This document shows, piece by piece, positions 34,941 to 46,944 of a stretch of DNA of 64,000 bases. Under the pieces are notes generated by a model, which was not told the DNA's origin, did not search any database, and worked only from the letters and a program-made list of their open reading frames with translations. The stretch comes from Hortaea werneckii (Eukaryota > Ascomycota > Dothideomycetes > Mycosphaerellales > Teratosphaeriaceae): positions 248,001 through 312,000 of the forward strand of contig JBAOKB010000147.1 in assembly GCA_037044905.1 (NCBI GenBank), in the 5' to 3' direction. Each line of letters opens with the position of its first letter. Position 1 is the stretch's first letter. Position numbers and translations under genes: made by a program.

Positions 34941-36953
34941 ATGCTTGAAACGACGCCTATCACGGAAGCATTGGAGCAGTGGCTACGCGACAATGGCGGC
35001 TACTTGCATCCTGATCTTCGAGTTGCCGTCGACGCTGGGTCTGGTACTCATTGGCGAGCGACCGCTGCCCTTGATCCAGGGACGAAAGTATCGTCCGTAC
35101 CGCATTCGTTGGCTCTGTCGTACCTGAACGCTCTAGTCGATGATGCATATCCTGTCTTCGGTCAGAACAGAGAAAAGTTCGCAGGTGTGGAGAATATCGG
35201 TTTCTTCTATCTGATGACCCAATATTTCAACAAGCAAACTTCTTTCTGGAAGCCGTACCTGGACTCATTGCCTTCACCAGAAGACGAGTTCACGACGCCT
35301 ATGTGGTTTGACAGCGCCAAAGACATGCTCTGGCTCGAGGGAACCGATGCGAGTTTCACGACGATGGGCCGCAAGGAGATTTACGAGCGCTATCATCAAA
35401 TCGGTCTGGAAATTCTAAGCCAAGCTGGCATGGATACGCAGCCGTATACATGGTAAGTCCTTACAGCCACATGTCCAGGTAAGTTCTCTCAATTTATCAT
35501 GTCATTTAGGAACCTTTTCCGATGGGCTGTGACAATCTTTACATCACGCTCCTTCTCCTCTCGTGCCATTAGCCCTCAAGAGACGAAGTACTGGACATCT
35601 TACAAAACTAATGCCCAAGGCCAGAGGCAAACAGTATTGTTGGACATGTCACAGACACCATCCGAAGATCTCCATTTCTCTGTCCTCTTTCCCATCCAGG
35701 ATGTACCAAACACAAGCCACGATTCACACATAGATTGGACGTTTGATCCAGCGCGCTTCAACATGGCCGTTGGAGACTTCATCGAAGCCGGTGGCGAAGT
35801 TTTCAACAACTATGGATCGAAGGGCAATGACGAGCTGCTGATAGGCTATGGATTCTGTGTGCCCGAGAACCCACATGATAGCATCGTCCTCACTCTGAAG
35901 CCACCACCAGAAGATTTGCAGGCCACATTGCGGCGCACGCATCCGGGCTACTTCACAATCAAAGGCGAATGGAACAGCGAGCATGTAACATTCCGGTTGA
36001 AGCAGCCTATGGACATGCCAAGCGGGAAGCAAATCTTCATTGCGCTGCCGGAAGCGCTACTGGACCTGATGATCTGTATTGTCAGACACGAGCGTGGACT
36101 GCCATTTGAGTTCTTTGAGCGCCCGCTCGAATACGTCATGGAAGATGACCAAGGACGACGGTGCTTGCCCTTTATTGCAAAGATGATAGTGACGAGCCTT
36201 GCTCCCAAGCTGGCTAAGATCTCAGCGAATCAACTTCCGAACGAGCCTCAGAATGCCAAGCAGCGTTACGCAAGCATCTATCGCAAAGGGCAGCTCAGGA
36301 TTCTGGAAAGCACGATCAACGCTCTGCGGGGTTATACGAGATCGTTGCTGAAACAGCCTCGGGTTCCCGGCGCTCGTTTCGTGACCTTGGAGGGTCTGAT
36401 CGAGCTATGGAGTGCAAAGAGTGGTCCCGAGCAGGTGGCGCCTTTCATCGCGGGTGTCGAAGCCTGCTCAGGGACTGCGGATGTTGATCAGCTCAGAGCA
36501 GCTGGGTGGGAGGAAGACGTCTTAGTCATGCTGCTCGCCTACATCTGGTTGGAAGAGACAAAAGGGTCGAAGCTAGAGAGCGTACAGGAGGAAGATGTGA
36601 GCGGCTCAAGGAGCGGGCAAAAGACGGGCTGGGTGCAAGAAATGCTGCCAGAGTACGTTGCCAAGGCGATTCAAGCTGGAGCTGGACCTGCGGACTCGCC
36701 AGAAGTAGCAGAGGATGTTGAACAGGGACAGAGTATCCTTGATCTAGTCAAACAAGCCAGGGCTGCCGTGAGCGAAGGTGCGTGGCACGACGAGCGATGG
36801 GACGAGAAGCTCGTGGTGGCGTTTGGAAAGATGCTGCAACATGAGAGTATGCTGATGATGGTACCTAACGCTGGTGCTAATGGGAGGGAAGAGCCAAGAC
36901 CGGTCATTTATATTCACAGCTTCTTCAGATGTAGCCAGGTCAGTGGTGGTTAG
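34941..36953 (+). CDS. SET-domain protein, Rubisco LSMT/RKM-like lysine methyltransferase
   Basis: Predicted lysine methyltransferase of the class containing yeast ribosomal-protein methyltransferases and plant Rubisco LSMT. Two exons, 34941-35452 and 35510-36953, give 651 residues with an intact frame, and the splice joins W to NLFRW. The split SET domain starts with a GTHWRATAALDPGTKVSSVP segment (the HxxAxxxIxxGxxL-type N-SET box). The iSET helices follow, then SRAI, and then the SAM and substrate core: DWTFDP, AGGEVFNNYGSKGNDELLIGYGF, of which NNYGSKGNDEL is the class hallmark. The C-terminal helical part (Rubisco-substrate-binding-like) follows, and its last 150 residues are acidic and poorly conserved. 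The substrate is unknown. Confidence 0.88.
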
Positions 36954-37596
36954 ATATAAATTGTACTCGCACGGCTAAGGCAGCGCACTCTCCCACAGCC
37001 GCCCATTGCTGTTCTACTCTTTAGGTGACGACCCACACGAATGGATTTATGGTATCACATGGGACTGAGCTGGCATTCGCTGGCGTAATGTCGTTAGGAG
37101 ATTCGGAGGTGACACGTCCAAATGGTAGTCTAGAGACTGAAAAGACTGAAACTAGCAAGTGCCATTATCATGAATAAAATCATGATAATTGGAAAAAAAA
37201 ATGGAATAAAAAAAGGGCGCAGCCCAGAAGATTGAAGAGAAGAGTTGAATTCCTTGTTGGACATTGATAAGTCCATCACTCGTCGCAAAGCGCGACAGTA
37301 TCCATGATAACCGCTGAAGAAACCCGCCATGAGTTTGAATCCCTTGCTGGGCGCTGTCTTGTCCCTCACCTGTCGCAAAGCACGACAATATCCATAATAC
37401 CGTTGAAGAAACCCGTAATGTGACCCGAAACCTCCCACGCCCCGATGCAGGATGCACAGCATCCAACCCATACCCTTTCCCAGCCCATGTGACCCAAGTC
37501 TGAAGTAGCCCCACCATCCCCGTTAGCCCATCGCCATCATTTCACCTTCGCCATAGAAGTTCCGCCTTTAAAGTACATGCATGCATAGTAAAGTTG
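36954..37596. other. Convergent intergenic region
   Basis: The 3' ends of the SET gene (+) and the unknown gene (-) meet here. Two similar segments, near 37253-37321 and 37338-37416, share words such as CGCAAAGC, CGACA and TATCCAT, and the phrase GAAGAAACCCG occurs at the end of each. This suggests an imperfect tandem duplication of about 85-90 bp. Otherwise nothing is seen. Confidence 0.45.
37253..37416. repeat. Imperfect tandem duplication, unit about 90 bp
   Basis: Both halves read in order: a TTGNTGG word, a TCTTGTCC or TAAGTCC word, CNTCNCTNGTCGCAAAGC, a CGACANTATCCAT word, and finally GAAGAAACCCG. The copies are diverged. They lie in convergent intergenic sequence and encode nothing I recognise. 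Confidence 0.55.
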
Positions 37597-38591
37597 TTAG
37601 AGAATGCGTATCTCCAGGTCCTCCACGATCCTACACTGTAGCTTGCCCACCAGCCCCTGTTCTTGGATGACCCTGTCCATCGCACTCCGTATCCCAGCCC
37701 AGTCAGCATGAACCTGGTCAGGGACTAACAACGCGACCGTTATCATCCTCGCATCCACCACCCTCCCGTGTTCGTCGCGTTCGTTGGGATCGTACTCGCC
37801 GGAAGAGGGGGCATCATCCTGCACCAGTGCGGGATGCTATGGCGCTCTATCACGTTCATGGAAGGCAGGAAGATGTCCAGGACTATGCAGATCTTCTGTT
37901 GGAGAGCGGTGAGCACGGCAACGGCGCCCTGCTTCGGCTGTACAGGCCGAGCAAGGGACGTGTAGTCGCCCAGGGGGTAACACTTGTGATCTGAGATCTT
38001 GGCCGGCTCGTAGACCATGACTATGAAGTTCTGGACGCGCAGTCGGAAGAGTATGCAGTCTCGGTGACGCGTGCCCTCCGGATTCTCGTTTCCTTCGGTA
38101 ATCTTGTCAAGGAAGTAGTTGTAGATTTGACGGGCTAGCTGAGCGTAGCAAGCGCGGTCGCCACCGTAGACTGCTAGGCTGAAGCACGGGCAGGAGATGG
38201 CATAAGGGGCTGTGTATGGGGGCTGCGTCCTCGTCAGCCTTTCATGCAGTGTGGGCCATTTGGGTGTCATTCCCATGTCGAGCGTCATCTCGTAGATTTC
38301 CCTCTGGTTTGACATGTCCTGCCAGACAGGCGGCAGCAGCGAGCGGTTGGCGTCGAGAGGCATCGAGGTCAGTGGTATCTGCATGTCGGTGTCATTCCTG
38401 TCGAACGGTCCGTGGGTTGCGTAATGAATCTCGGCGTCCTTCAGGTATTCGTACACCCTCGGAAACGTTGCCTCGCGAAGGTTTGCCGAATCTTCGTTCC
38501 TCTCCATGATTCTCTCTCCAAGAGGTTTGGTCTCCGCGCCATTGTGTGCTTGCTGTTTCCTTGATTGGTGATTAGCTGGTTCTTCGTTCAA
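37597..38591 (-). CDS. Unknown conserved-looking protein, apparent 1-base frameshift
   Basis: A 331-residue reading frame without introns. I do not recognise a family. The upstream part (to about 37834) and downstream part lie in different frames. Adding one G in the GGG run 37831-37833 (plus strand) joins them and makes the length a multiple of three, the same pattern as in the recognised genes. The protein has an N-terminal polar stretch and a middle region ILFRLRVQNFIVMVYEPAK with alternating hydrophobics. Near the end is RMITVALLVPDQVHADW before a helical IRSAMDRVIQEQ. No signal peptide or membrane segment is seen. Several in-frame Met near the N-terminus leave the start open. Confidence 0.55.
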
Positions 38592-39016
38592 AACAAGGAA
38601 ATTGTGGCAGGCGAGCGCGTGGTCATGCGAGTGCGAGAGCGTGTATGAAGATGTTGCTGTATGAATACTTCTGTTGCTTTTTGATCCATGCGAAGAGGAA
38701 GGAGGGGGAGGGGGTCAAAGCGCTAAAGTGGCGCCTGGTCTTGTGTGTGAAGTGAGGTTAAAAGCTTGGTATGCAAAAGGGGAAGGAACACTAATTTCGA
38801 ATGACGCAACGTGCATTTGGTTATTGTCTTGTGCACGTGGACGAGAAGAAGGCGTTTCAAATCTCGCATTAATCAATCAATAGCTAGATTACAGGGGGTC
38901 TTGCACATCCAATTGGGTTTTATAGCACAGCTTTATGGTGCCTACAGCTTCGGAACGAACATTGGTCTGAAGAGAATCAGCAACTTCTTCATCAAGAGGA
39001 AACAACTTTGGTGGTC
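38592..39016. other. Intergenic, no gene seen
   Basis: Promoter of the unknown gene at 37.6-38.6 kb and the 3' side of the DUF1295 gene. It has a G-rich patch near 38699-38715. Confidence 0.4.
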
Positions 39017-40181
39017 TTACGTGTTCTTCTTCCACTCCTGATAGTCTTTGCGGTTGCCATAGCGCTCGTCGTACTTGTTCTCGCTCATGGGGATACCAGA
39101 ACCTGCAGCACGGTCAGCAGTCTGTCACTCTTTTCCCGAGCACAAAGTACCCTATTGGATCTACCTTTAATAGCAAGAAGGTGACAAAAGCCGGACTGAT
39201 ACCGGCCATAGCCAGAGCACCTAACCTCGCTGCACCGCTACCACTGAAGCCCATGCCAGCCTGCCCTGCACTGCTCAGCATAACACCTGCAGCTGTCGTG
39301 GCAATTCCAGTCCACAGCGTGCTCTCGCCAAAGTAGTTTGGATGCCTGCTCTTGCTCCAGAGTCCTCGAGTCAAGAAGTCTTCGTTGTGCCTCTTCTCCT
39401 TCTTCTCCTGCATCCACTGGCTCTTTTGCTTATCTGCGGTCGCTTCGAATGTGATGCCTCCAACATACATCAGCAGCCCCAGGATGTCAGTGATGGTGAA
39501 GAAGGGCAGTGCGCCAAGAGCGGCAGACGGGATGCTGTTTACGGCCAATACGGGCATCAAGCACAAGCTCACCCAAGTCGCCTGCAAGAAGAATGCGACT
39601 CCGAACTTGGCAGGGCTGCCGCGAATGCTGTCGAAGCGACTATCCCTGCCGCCCTCAGAGGTGACGCGTGAGAAGAGGAATGAACCGAGGCGTGCAGCCC
39701 ATATGGACACGGCTGCGCTCAAAATAACCTGCCTCCAGTTCCACAGACCCACCCCGCCCTTGCTGGTAAGACTGGCAAGCAAGCTCGGCCATGCTGCGGT
39801 CTGTCCAGATGCTGTACCCGGGGCCAGACGAGCACGAAGGGTAGGGAGGTATAGTGACAAAGCTGTGCAGGCGATGTATGTTACGGAGCCCGAGGCATCG
39901 TAGAAACGCTCGGTCTGGCCTAGGATGGAGGGGATGGCGACAGCGGCCTGCAATCCATACGCAAGGCCAATGGACGGGATAAGAGTACGGAGGAAGGGCG
40001 TGCGGAAGTTGGTCGCGTTGAGCAGGGCTGAGACGAGACCGGACATGACGCCTTCTGTAAGTGGGTGGTATGAATGGAAAGGTGGAATGCCCAGTGAGGT
40101 TTTGAATGTGACGGTCACTCCTCCTACCTGAGCACCATGGGGATATGTGGTCATATAATCATTGCGGTGGTGTTGGATCAT
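39017..40181 (-). CDS. DUF1295 / steroid-5-alpha-reductase-like membrane protein, apparent 1-base gap in last exon
   Basis: Polytopic protein related to DUF1295 and 3-oxo-5-alpha-steroid 4-dehydrogenases. Exon 1 is 40181-39165, and exon 2 is 39102-39017 after a GT-AG intron. Hydrophobic segments recur (TLIPSIGLAYGLQAAVAIPSI, VTYIACTALSLYL, FGVAFFLQATWVSLCLMPVLA, ITDILGLLMYVGGITFEATAD). The signature follows: KEKRHNEDFLTRGLWSKSRHPNYFGE, where RHPNYFGE is the conserved NADPH-site motif. Exon 2 supplies the usual SGIPMSENKYDERYG...YQEW tail, but only if one T is added to the TT at its start (39100-39101, plus-strand AA). The start may be the internal Met at 40046 (MSGLV), which matches relatives better. 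The substrate is unknown. Confidence 0.83.
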
Positions 40182-43100
40182 GGTCGGTGACGTAGAACAT
40201 CTTGCAGTTGTCCCATTCCGGCGGGCCCGGAGAGAATCGCAAAACCCGATCGGCGAGATCTCGCCGGATCTTCCACACCCGTCATGGCGATATCATCTCA
40301 ATGCGCTGCCTGCCCTCTCCCATCTCCAGCTTGACAGGTTGAGCAAATAGTATACCTGTGATTGTTCTACTTGGCGTGGACATACACGACTAGACAAAGG
40401 CGTTGGTGTTTTGAGCAGTGTAGTGCTGCCTGTGATTCAACCCATCATCAAATACACAACATCTTGACTGTCCTGTCGCTACAGGTGCAACACTGTCACA
40501 GATGGTCGCAAAGACGCTAAGGCATGGGGTCTGACTTTCAACGACTATGCAATCGTGAACGTTCGAATCTTGCTCCTTGACATCTGCCTTGGAGACAGTC
40601 TCGTCATCAAGCGTGTTTGTGGGTGTTTCCTATGTTGGTCAGAGTCGGATTGTGAGAGACAAAGCGACCGTCGTCCATTTCTGTTGGCATAACAGAGAGC
40701 CTAGCGCACAGTGTCAATTGACGAGAGCAAGCTTGTCGGAAGTATGGTGAGGGTGCTTCAGGTAAACGCGCACCACCTTTGATGTCCTGTTTCGGCTTCC
40801 AAGGGTACCTCAGAATCGACGACTACTATGTTCTCTATCGCGTGAGCATAGACGACTTGTATGTGGCTGTTGGGTGATTTCGGTATGGCTTGTTGCCTGG
40901 TAAGTAGGAGTCTTGACATGCATCCACTGTTCACACGTAGAAAAGCATTCGAGATTCGGAGTCATCACGGTACCCTACTCATTCACCAACGTATGTTTGA
41001 GCAATCAAATGAAGTAATGGAATATATTTGCAAAGACAAGCACAAAGGCAAGTGTAAGACATGGTGTCTAACCCTGCGCAACCCTAACGCATGACCAGTA
41101 GTGAGTAAGCAGCAGAAAACCGCTCTAAGGCATCACCCATATGTAATAAATCCTCTCGTGTTTGGAATACAGCTCACGCGGCACGATAAGAGGTACAGCG
41201 CCTTTTATTCGATCTGAAATACAACGTACTACGCCAGGTGGAAAGTTCCGCTCAACACCAAAGCTTACGGTGAACAAGTCTTTTCGAATTGCCCTCACTC
41301 GAGACATCACATGAAGAATGCAGAAGTCGTCCTTCCCCACTTGCATAATTGCGTGATACCCCATAGCAAAGCAACTGCCAACGCGGACACGAGCTCTGGT
41401 AGTAAGATATACAGATCGTCAACGCTATACAAAAGATCTGCCCAAGCCGCCAGAGCACGGTAATTGGACCCAATCATTGCGCAGAAAGGATGTGGTCGTG
41501 CAACGCTGAACGCACGAACGTGCCTTGGTCAGCCAACGCCAACAACGAAAGCGTTCTCAGCGTTGCACTGCATCGTACCATGATGTTGGAAGCATAGGTC
41601 AGAGCGCAATAATACCACAGTGCAGGAAAATGCACCGGACTGTTGCCGCCTGGGCTGACTGTGGCTGAACAAAAAAAGCTCCGAGACGCTAGAATCCACG
41701 AAGAAGAAGTCTAATCTCCGGGCGTGCTCCCTCTCGCTTTGACCGCGGCGGCACTGCTGTTGACGAGTCGTGTAGCCCGGTGCGATCTTACCTACTGTAC
41801 GGTTGGTATGCTAAAGCCGAGATTGCGGTGACGCAGATTCTCCGCCTGACACCGTATTTGTGGCCTGCTGATAAATGCTTGCCAGCGATCCAGCGGGCTG
41901 TATATCCCGCGGAACCGTGATGTGTCGCGGAGCACCGAAGTTGCTCTGGCTTTCGTACCGAAAATGAACAGGTTGCAAACCGGCGAAGTGAAGCGAGAAG
42001 CCCCGACGTAGACACTGGGCCAAAAAAGCCATACTAATCCCGAAAAGCGTCCTTTCGAATCAAGCCGACATAATTGAGTCAGCAAACACAAAGATACGGC
42101 CACCCAAGGATTCAGGTAGTGAAGAGAGCACAACCACGGTGCAACCTGACTCTGCGCGGGGGCATCTACCGAGTTGCTCCCATTTCGAGCTTACGCAAGA
42201 GTCAAGACACAGAGAGCTTCTAGACTACCCCGATTCTTGGGTGTCAGCCCATGCACGTCGCAGGACGCAAGCAGACCCAAGCCCCTCTAAGAAGAGCGGC
42301 AGAAACAACGTAGAAGCACCGCAGAAAGAGCGCAGACCAAAGCGCTCGTCCAGTTGCTGATCCTTGGGAAAGGACCATAGCTCGTTTGCAACCCCGAGAC
42401 GGTTCGTTCTTCTGCTCTCACACCGCCGAAGGCCGGTAAGGCTGCTGGTTTGTGCTCGGATGCTGAAACCGGGCTCTCAGCATTGCCCGTGAGCGTACAT
42501 AGGCAAAAGGCATGACTCACAACAGCGCTCCGAGGTCTTGCACGCTGGAAAGTATCTAATTGGCGTCTGACGAGGCTCTTGATTGAGCGCTTAAGGACCT
42601 GTAACGAGCAGACCCGCTTTGTTTGGTACTGGCGGGAGATATAATCACTGTCGTATCGAGAATAAAACGCGCCTGTAGATGAAGGCATGGGCCATGAAAC
42701 TCCCGAGGGAGATCGCCGATAAGGCTCAACGTAGAATGTAGCAAAGAAAGTCTTGTGCAAAGACAGGAAGAGCATGTTCCTCAAAGCGGAAGACGCTTAG
42801 GACTTTGGGAGCCTTGCTCTCGGTAGTCTTGGCCTAGGACGATGACGAGTTGGGCACTGGCCTGGTACAGTACGATCCCACTGACGTCGTGATGGACCGG
42901 GCAGGCTTCCCTGAGCAATACTGACCCAAAGGCCATCAGAGGTTTGTAAGCGGGGTATGGACGGCCATGGCGCGAGGCAATCGTTGTTCAGCCGTCTGCT
43001 CGCGCAGGCTCAGAATCATCGTGACGTGAGGCCTTTTCCGTCCTCTGCTCTCACCGCTGGTTAACACGCGCGGCGTCGTGAGTCCTGACACTGTTAGCGG

Positions 43101-45277
43101 GAAAGTTGGAAAGTCTAGAAGAGGGTGGTGAAACAGCTTGGAGGGAAGTTCAGAGATGAGGTCCAACGTCGATGGCTCGTGCGCCGTCTTCCGGGACCAC
43201 GCGAAATGAGATCTTCCCTTGCAATTCTCCCGCGCCTTCCATGATACATACGCTCCGTCGCGCGAGTGATCTTTGCATGAGGCGGTGCGCGCGCTGCATT
43301 GGGCTCCACCCAGATGCGCTTATGGCGCGTGTGAGAACAAGGCGTTTCCTGGTCGTCTCGAAGGCTTCTAGCGACCTTCTCTAGAGGAGCTTGGACGAGC
43401 GTGCGATGGTATCAGATCCTGCAAGTCGGTAAATTAACAGTGCTTGCGACCCTGTCTATACTCCTTCTGCTATACAAGCGATCACCCATGACCAAGTCAT
43501 TGCTATGGATTGCCATCCCGCCCAATCACATCCCGAAAGTACTCCCCGTGAAACTCACTAGGCTCAGGTCACGTACGGGATAATAAGCAGAGCTGCTTGA
43601 CTCGGGTAGAATAGTGTTTACCGATCGTACACGAAGGTGCTAGGGCGTCCCTCGGCCGTTGCAGCCTCGTACACTAGATACCATTGGCATGTCGAGAGGA
43701 TACTCTAGGATCTGAAGCGAACTTGCTGATCTGTGGCGCCAGTTGGCACACACGTAGGGTTGTCCGTGTCCCATGTTCACGCATTGTGATACATGCGACG
43801 CTTGCACGGTAGGAAGCAATTTCTCGTCGTGTCATAGCAGTGTTGACGTTATGGCGGCTGCGCATAGGTATATACTGTAGATCTGCGTCTGGTCACACCT
43901 GCTTTGGACCTTTGCTTGAACATCCATCCAGAACCACCACCCAGATCGACCGGCCTCTCTGCAAGGTCTTCCAACCAGCATTACAAGGTGGTTGCGGGGT
44001 TGCTATCGACCACAGCACAACCAGATACCGTCCATTATACTCCTAGAAGGTTAAGGATCCAATACCACACTACCGGAACAATATGAAACAGTACTGCCGG
44101 ACGGTCGTCGAATCAACGTGACGACTTACGACTACGAATACCCAAGGACAGTTATTCACAACGACATCAAACTATTATTGCTGGAGAGAAAGCTTGCATC
44201 GCGATCGCGCAAGTTCATTAACGTCTCTCTACCCTTTCTGAGATCGAGACAGTCGACAGGAAGACTTGAAATCGACGCAACAAGAAGTCTTCACACGCGG
44301 TACTTCAGGCCACCCTTGTGAAATCAGCCACACATCCATCGGCCTAGAACGGAAAGTTTGAGCGGCAAGTCGTTAGCAGCGAAACGAGCGACTCTGGTAC
44401 CCTCGTCGTCATCGCAAAGAGAATTACCATTGCGATACCGCTCACGATAGTGCGGGTTTGTAAAGGTCATCTCGCGGGCAAGCGGTCCAATTAGAAAGGC
44501 GGCGGGTCGAAAAATAGAACGCCCCTTGGGAAACGACGCTAAGCCTGAGCCCGACCAAAGCGGTTTAGACGCGCTCGGCTCTCTCCGTCGGGGCTGCGTT
44601 ACAAAGTGTGCAAGGACCATTTCCTCAGGACGCGAAGACAAGACCATCAGTTTTGTTTCTCGTTGCCGTCCTCTCCACGAGCCTGAGGACTGTATCCTGC
44701 GCCGGGAGGCTTTTGCGCTGTGCGAATACGCTTGAGGTATGTATCCTTCCCCTCCACGCCGCCCTGCCACGCGCCGGCCGCCTGTCTTGCCCATCCTGCA
44801 CCTCCTTTTCCTGCACCCCGAGCGCCATCACCGCCGCCGGCCTCTGCAGGCGCACCCGCAGACCGCTCCGTCCATCCACCCATCGCATCAGGCGCTCATC
44901 GTCCGTCGCGTCCCCCTCCGCCCACTCCCCCGCCGCCGCTCAAGTGAATGTTGGCTGACATGTCGCGTCCGTTGCAGTGTTGTGATTGTTGCAGTTGGAA
45001 GCTGTGACCTCCTTCAAGACGCACGACCTCCCGTCATCGCCCCCGAACAGACCACCACCCGCGACCAGGGCGCACGCCCCTCCATACATCACATATCACA
45101 TACTGTCCGACAGCGACGTGTGGTAAGAGGCTTCATACCTTTGCATCCTTGTGCGGGCGCATCACGTGGACGCGTCGCAATCACGCACGCCCACATCCAC
45201 TCCCTTCGCCGCGTCAGTCCTTGTCCGAAGTTTCGGTGCAACCCATTCATTAAAGCGTTCACTTGTTGTCGCATTGT
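40182..45277. other. Gene-free stretch of about 5.1 kb upstream of the C2H2 factor
   Basis: The longest non-coding stretch here. Open frames are short, overlap on both strands and show no family features. Its left end is the DUF1295 promoter; its right end (about 44700-45277) is pyrimidine-rich and looks like a leader or promoter of the C2H2 gene. I see no transposon ends, terminal repeats or tRNA. Base composition is near balanced, so it does not look like an AT-rich RIP relic. Confidence 0.4.
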
Positions 45278-46944
45278 ATGGCTCTGCCGTCTATTGGACA
45301 CCTGCTTCACGCTCCGCAGCGCAAAAGGAGGGACAGCCTGAATAGCTTCGTTGATGATATGGACCTTACGAATTTGCTCAATACTAACAGGTCAACTACA
45401 GCGCCAGGCCCCAGGAATATGCAATACGAAGTACCGATACCTCTGAGTATCAGTCACGATATGACGGGCCACTATGCGGGTAACAACCTCTACGTGCCCA
45501 ACGGAAACAACAGAATAAAGACCGAAACGGGTTCCGAGCGTGGCGTCTCACCGCACACTTCCGAACAATCCTCCCGATACTCCTCCCAAACCCCTCAGAA
45601 CAACTTCATGACCATGGCAAGCCAGTTGCAAAATGGCATCGCGCGCTATCCGTCGCCGTCCATGCAGCAACAGGGTGGCATGCCCCTCATTCAACATTCA
45701 TACCATCCAAACGCTGGCGCGGCAGACCCAGCGTACCAACAGCAAGCCTCCATGGGTGCAGTACAGACGCCAATCCCGCAAGATCAGGCGTCAGCACACA
45801 CAGATGGCGGACGACCAAGCAGTGGCTTGCCCAAGGCTTTTGCCTGCTCTACCTGCTCAAAAGGCTTCGCAAGACGTAGTGATCTAGCGCGTCACGGTAC
45901 GTACTCGACAAAAGAGACACTCTACGGATGAAATGGCTGACTTTCAAACAGAGCGGATTCACAGCGGCGTACGCCCCCACGTCTGCGATCACCCAGGGTG
46001 TGGCAAGCAATTCATTCAGAGGTCGGCTTTGACAGTGCACACAAGAGTACACACTGGCGAAAAGCCACACATGTGCGAGCGATGCGGCAAGGTAAGCAGC
46101 CGTGCGATCATCCATTTCCGCAACTTACTGACACTCTTCGCAGCCTTTCAGCGATTCAAGCTCCTTGGCTCGTCACCGCCGCATTCACTCAGGCAAGCGC
46201 CCTTACAAGTGTCCATACGCCGACTGCCAGAAGACATTCACGCGCCGCACCACGCTCACGAGGCATCAAAATCATCACACCGGTACTATCGAAGAATCAG
46301 AGGCTGCCACTGCTGCAGCACTCGCGTCGCGGGTATCCATGGGCACTGGAAGGTCAAGAGGTTCCGATGACGAGAACGACTACTCAGCCGATGGAAAGTC
46401 CCCTCTGCCGCAGCATCCCGACAGACCCTCATCCGTCTCCCCTGCGATCGGTATGGCTGGTGTGCCTCAGCTTCAAAGGCAGAGTTCAGACTACTACCTT
46501 GCTGCCATGCAGCAGAGCTCCATGGCTGCCGCTGTACCGAGTCACATGCAACGCGAAATGGGACACTCACGATCGAACTCGCCCGTCTATGCGATGGCTG
46601 CCGCAACACAGGCGCCGCAAAGGCCTCCGCTTACCTCCAACCCTTCTTCTGGATACAACCCACCTCAGATCTTGGAGCCTCCGACAGCCAATGGCCAGCA
46701 GCAACCGGGCAGCGGGAACAATAGCCCTCACATGAGCAACGGCATGGGCTGGCAATCACCTCACAGCGCCGTGAACGGACAGACTACCAGCGAGTACTCT
46801 TACCCTGATCCCAATGCGGGCTACGGAAATGTCAGCGCTGCGCACATGTACTATCAGCAATCAGCTGTGCCGAGACCCCACAGCACTGGTCCGATGGATT
46901 ATCGGCAGATACCGCAGGAGATGTGGGCCCAGCATCAGCAGTAG
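45278..46944 (+). CDS. C2H2 zinc finger transcription factor, four fingers
   Basis: Predicted DNA-binding regulator, 519 residues. Exons are 45278-45896, 45952-46091 and 46144-46944; introns of 55 and 52 bp are GT-AG with closing phases. The N-terminus is Gln/Ser/Pro-rich. Four C2H2 fingers follow from about residue 190: CSTCSKGFARRSDLARH, CDHPGCGKQFIQRSALTVHTRVH, CERCGKPFSDSSSLARHRRIH and CPYADCQKTFTRRTTLTRHQNHH, with TGEKP-type linkers. The two introns split finger 1 from its linker and finger 3 between CGK and PFSD. The C-terminal third is low-complexity (Gln/Ser/Pro/Met). The start is the first ATG of the frame; an upstream exon cannot be excluded given the long leader region. Target genes are unknown. 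Confidence 0.87.

Noticed and set aside
40541..40585. GTTCGAATC word resembling a tRNA B box
   Set aside because: No matching A box or cloverleaf arms can be drawn around it.
42287..42784. 165-codon minus-strand frame in the gene-poor region
   Set aside because: No motif or homology-like segment; similar-length frames arise on both strands nearby.
40182..45277. Possible RIP-mutated transposon relic
   Set aside because: Base composition is near balanced and there are no terminal repeats, target duplications or transposase-like frames.
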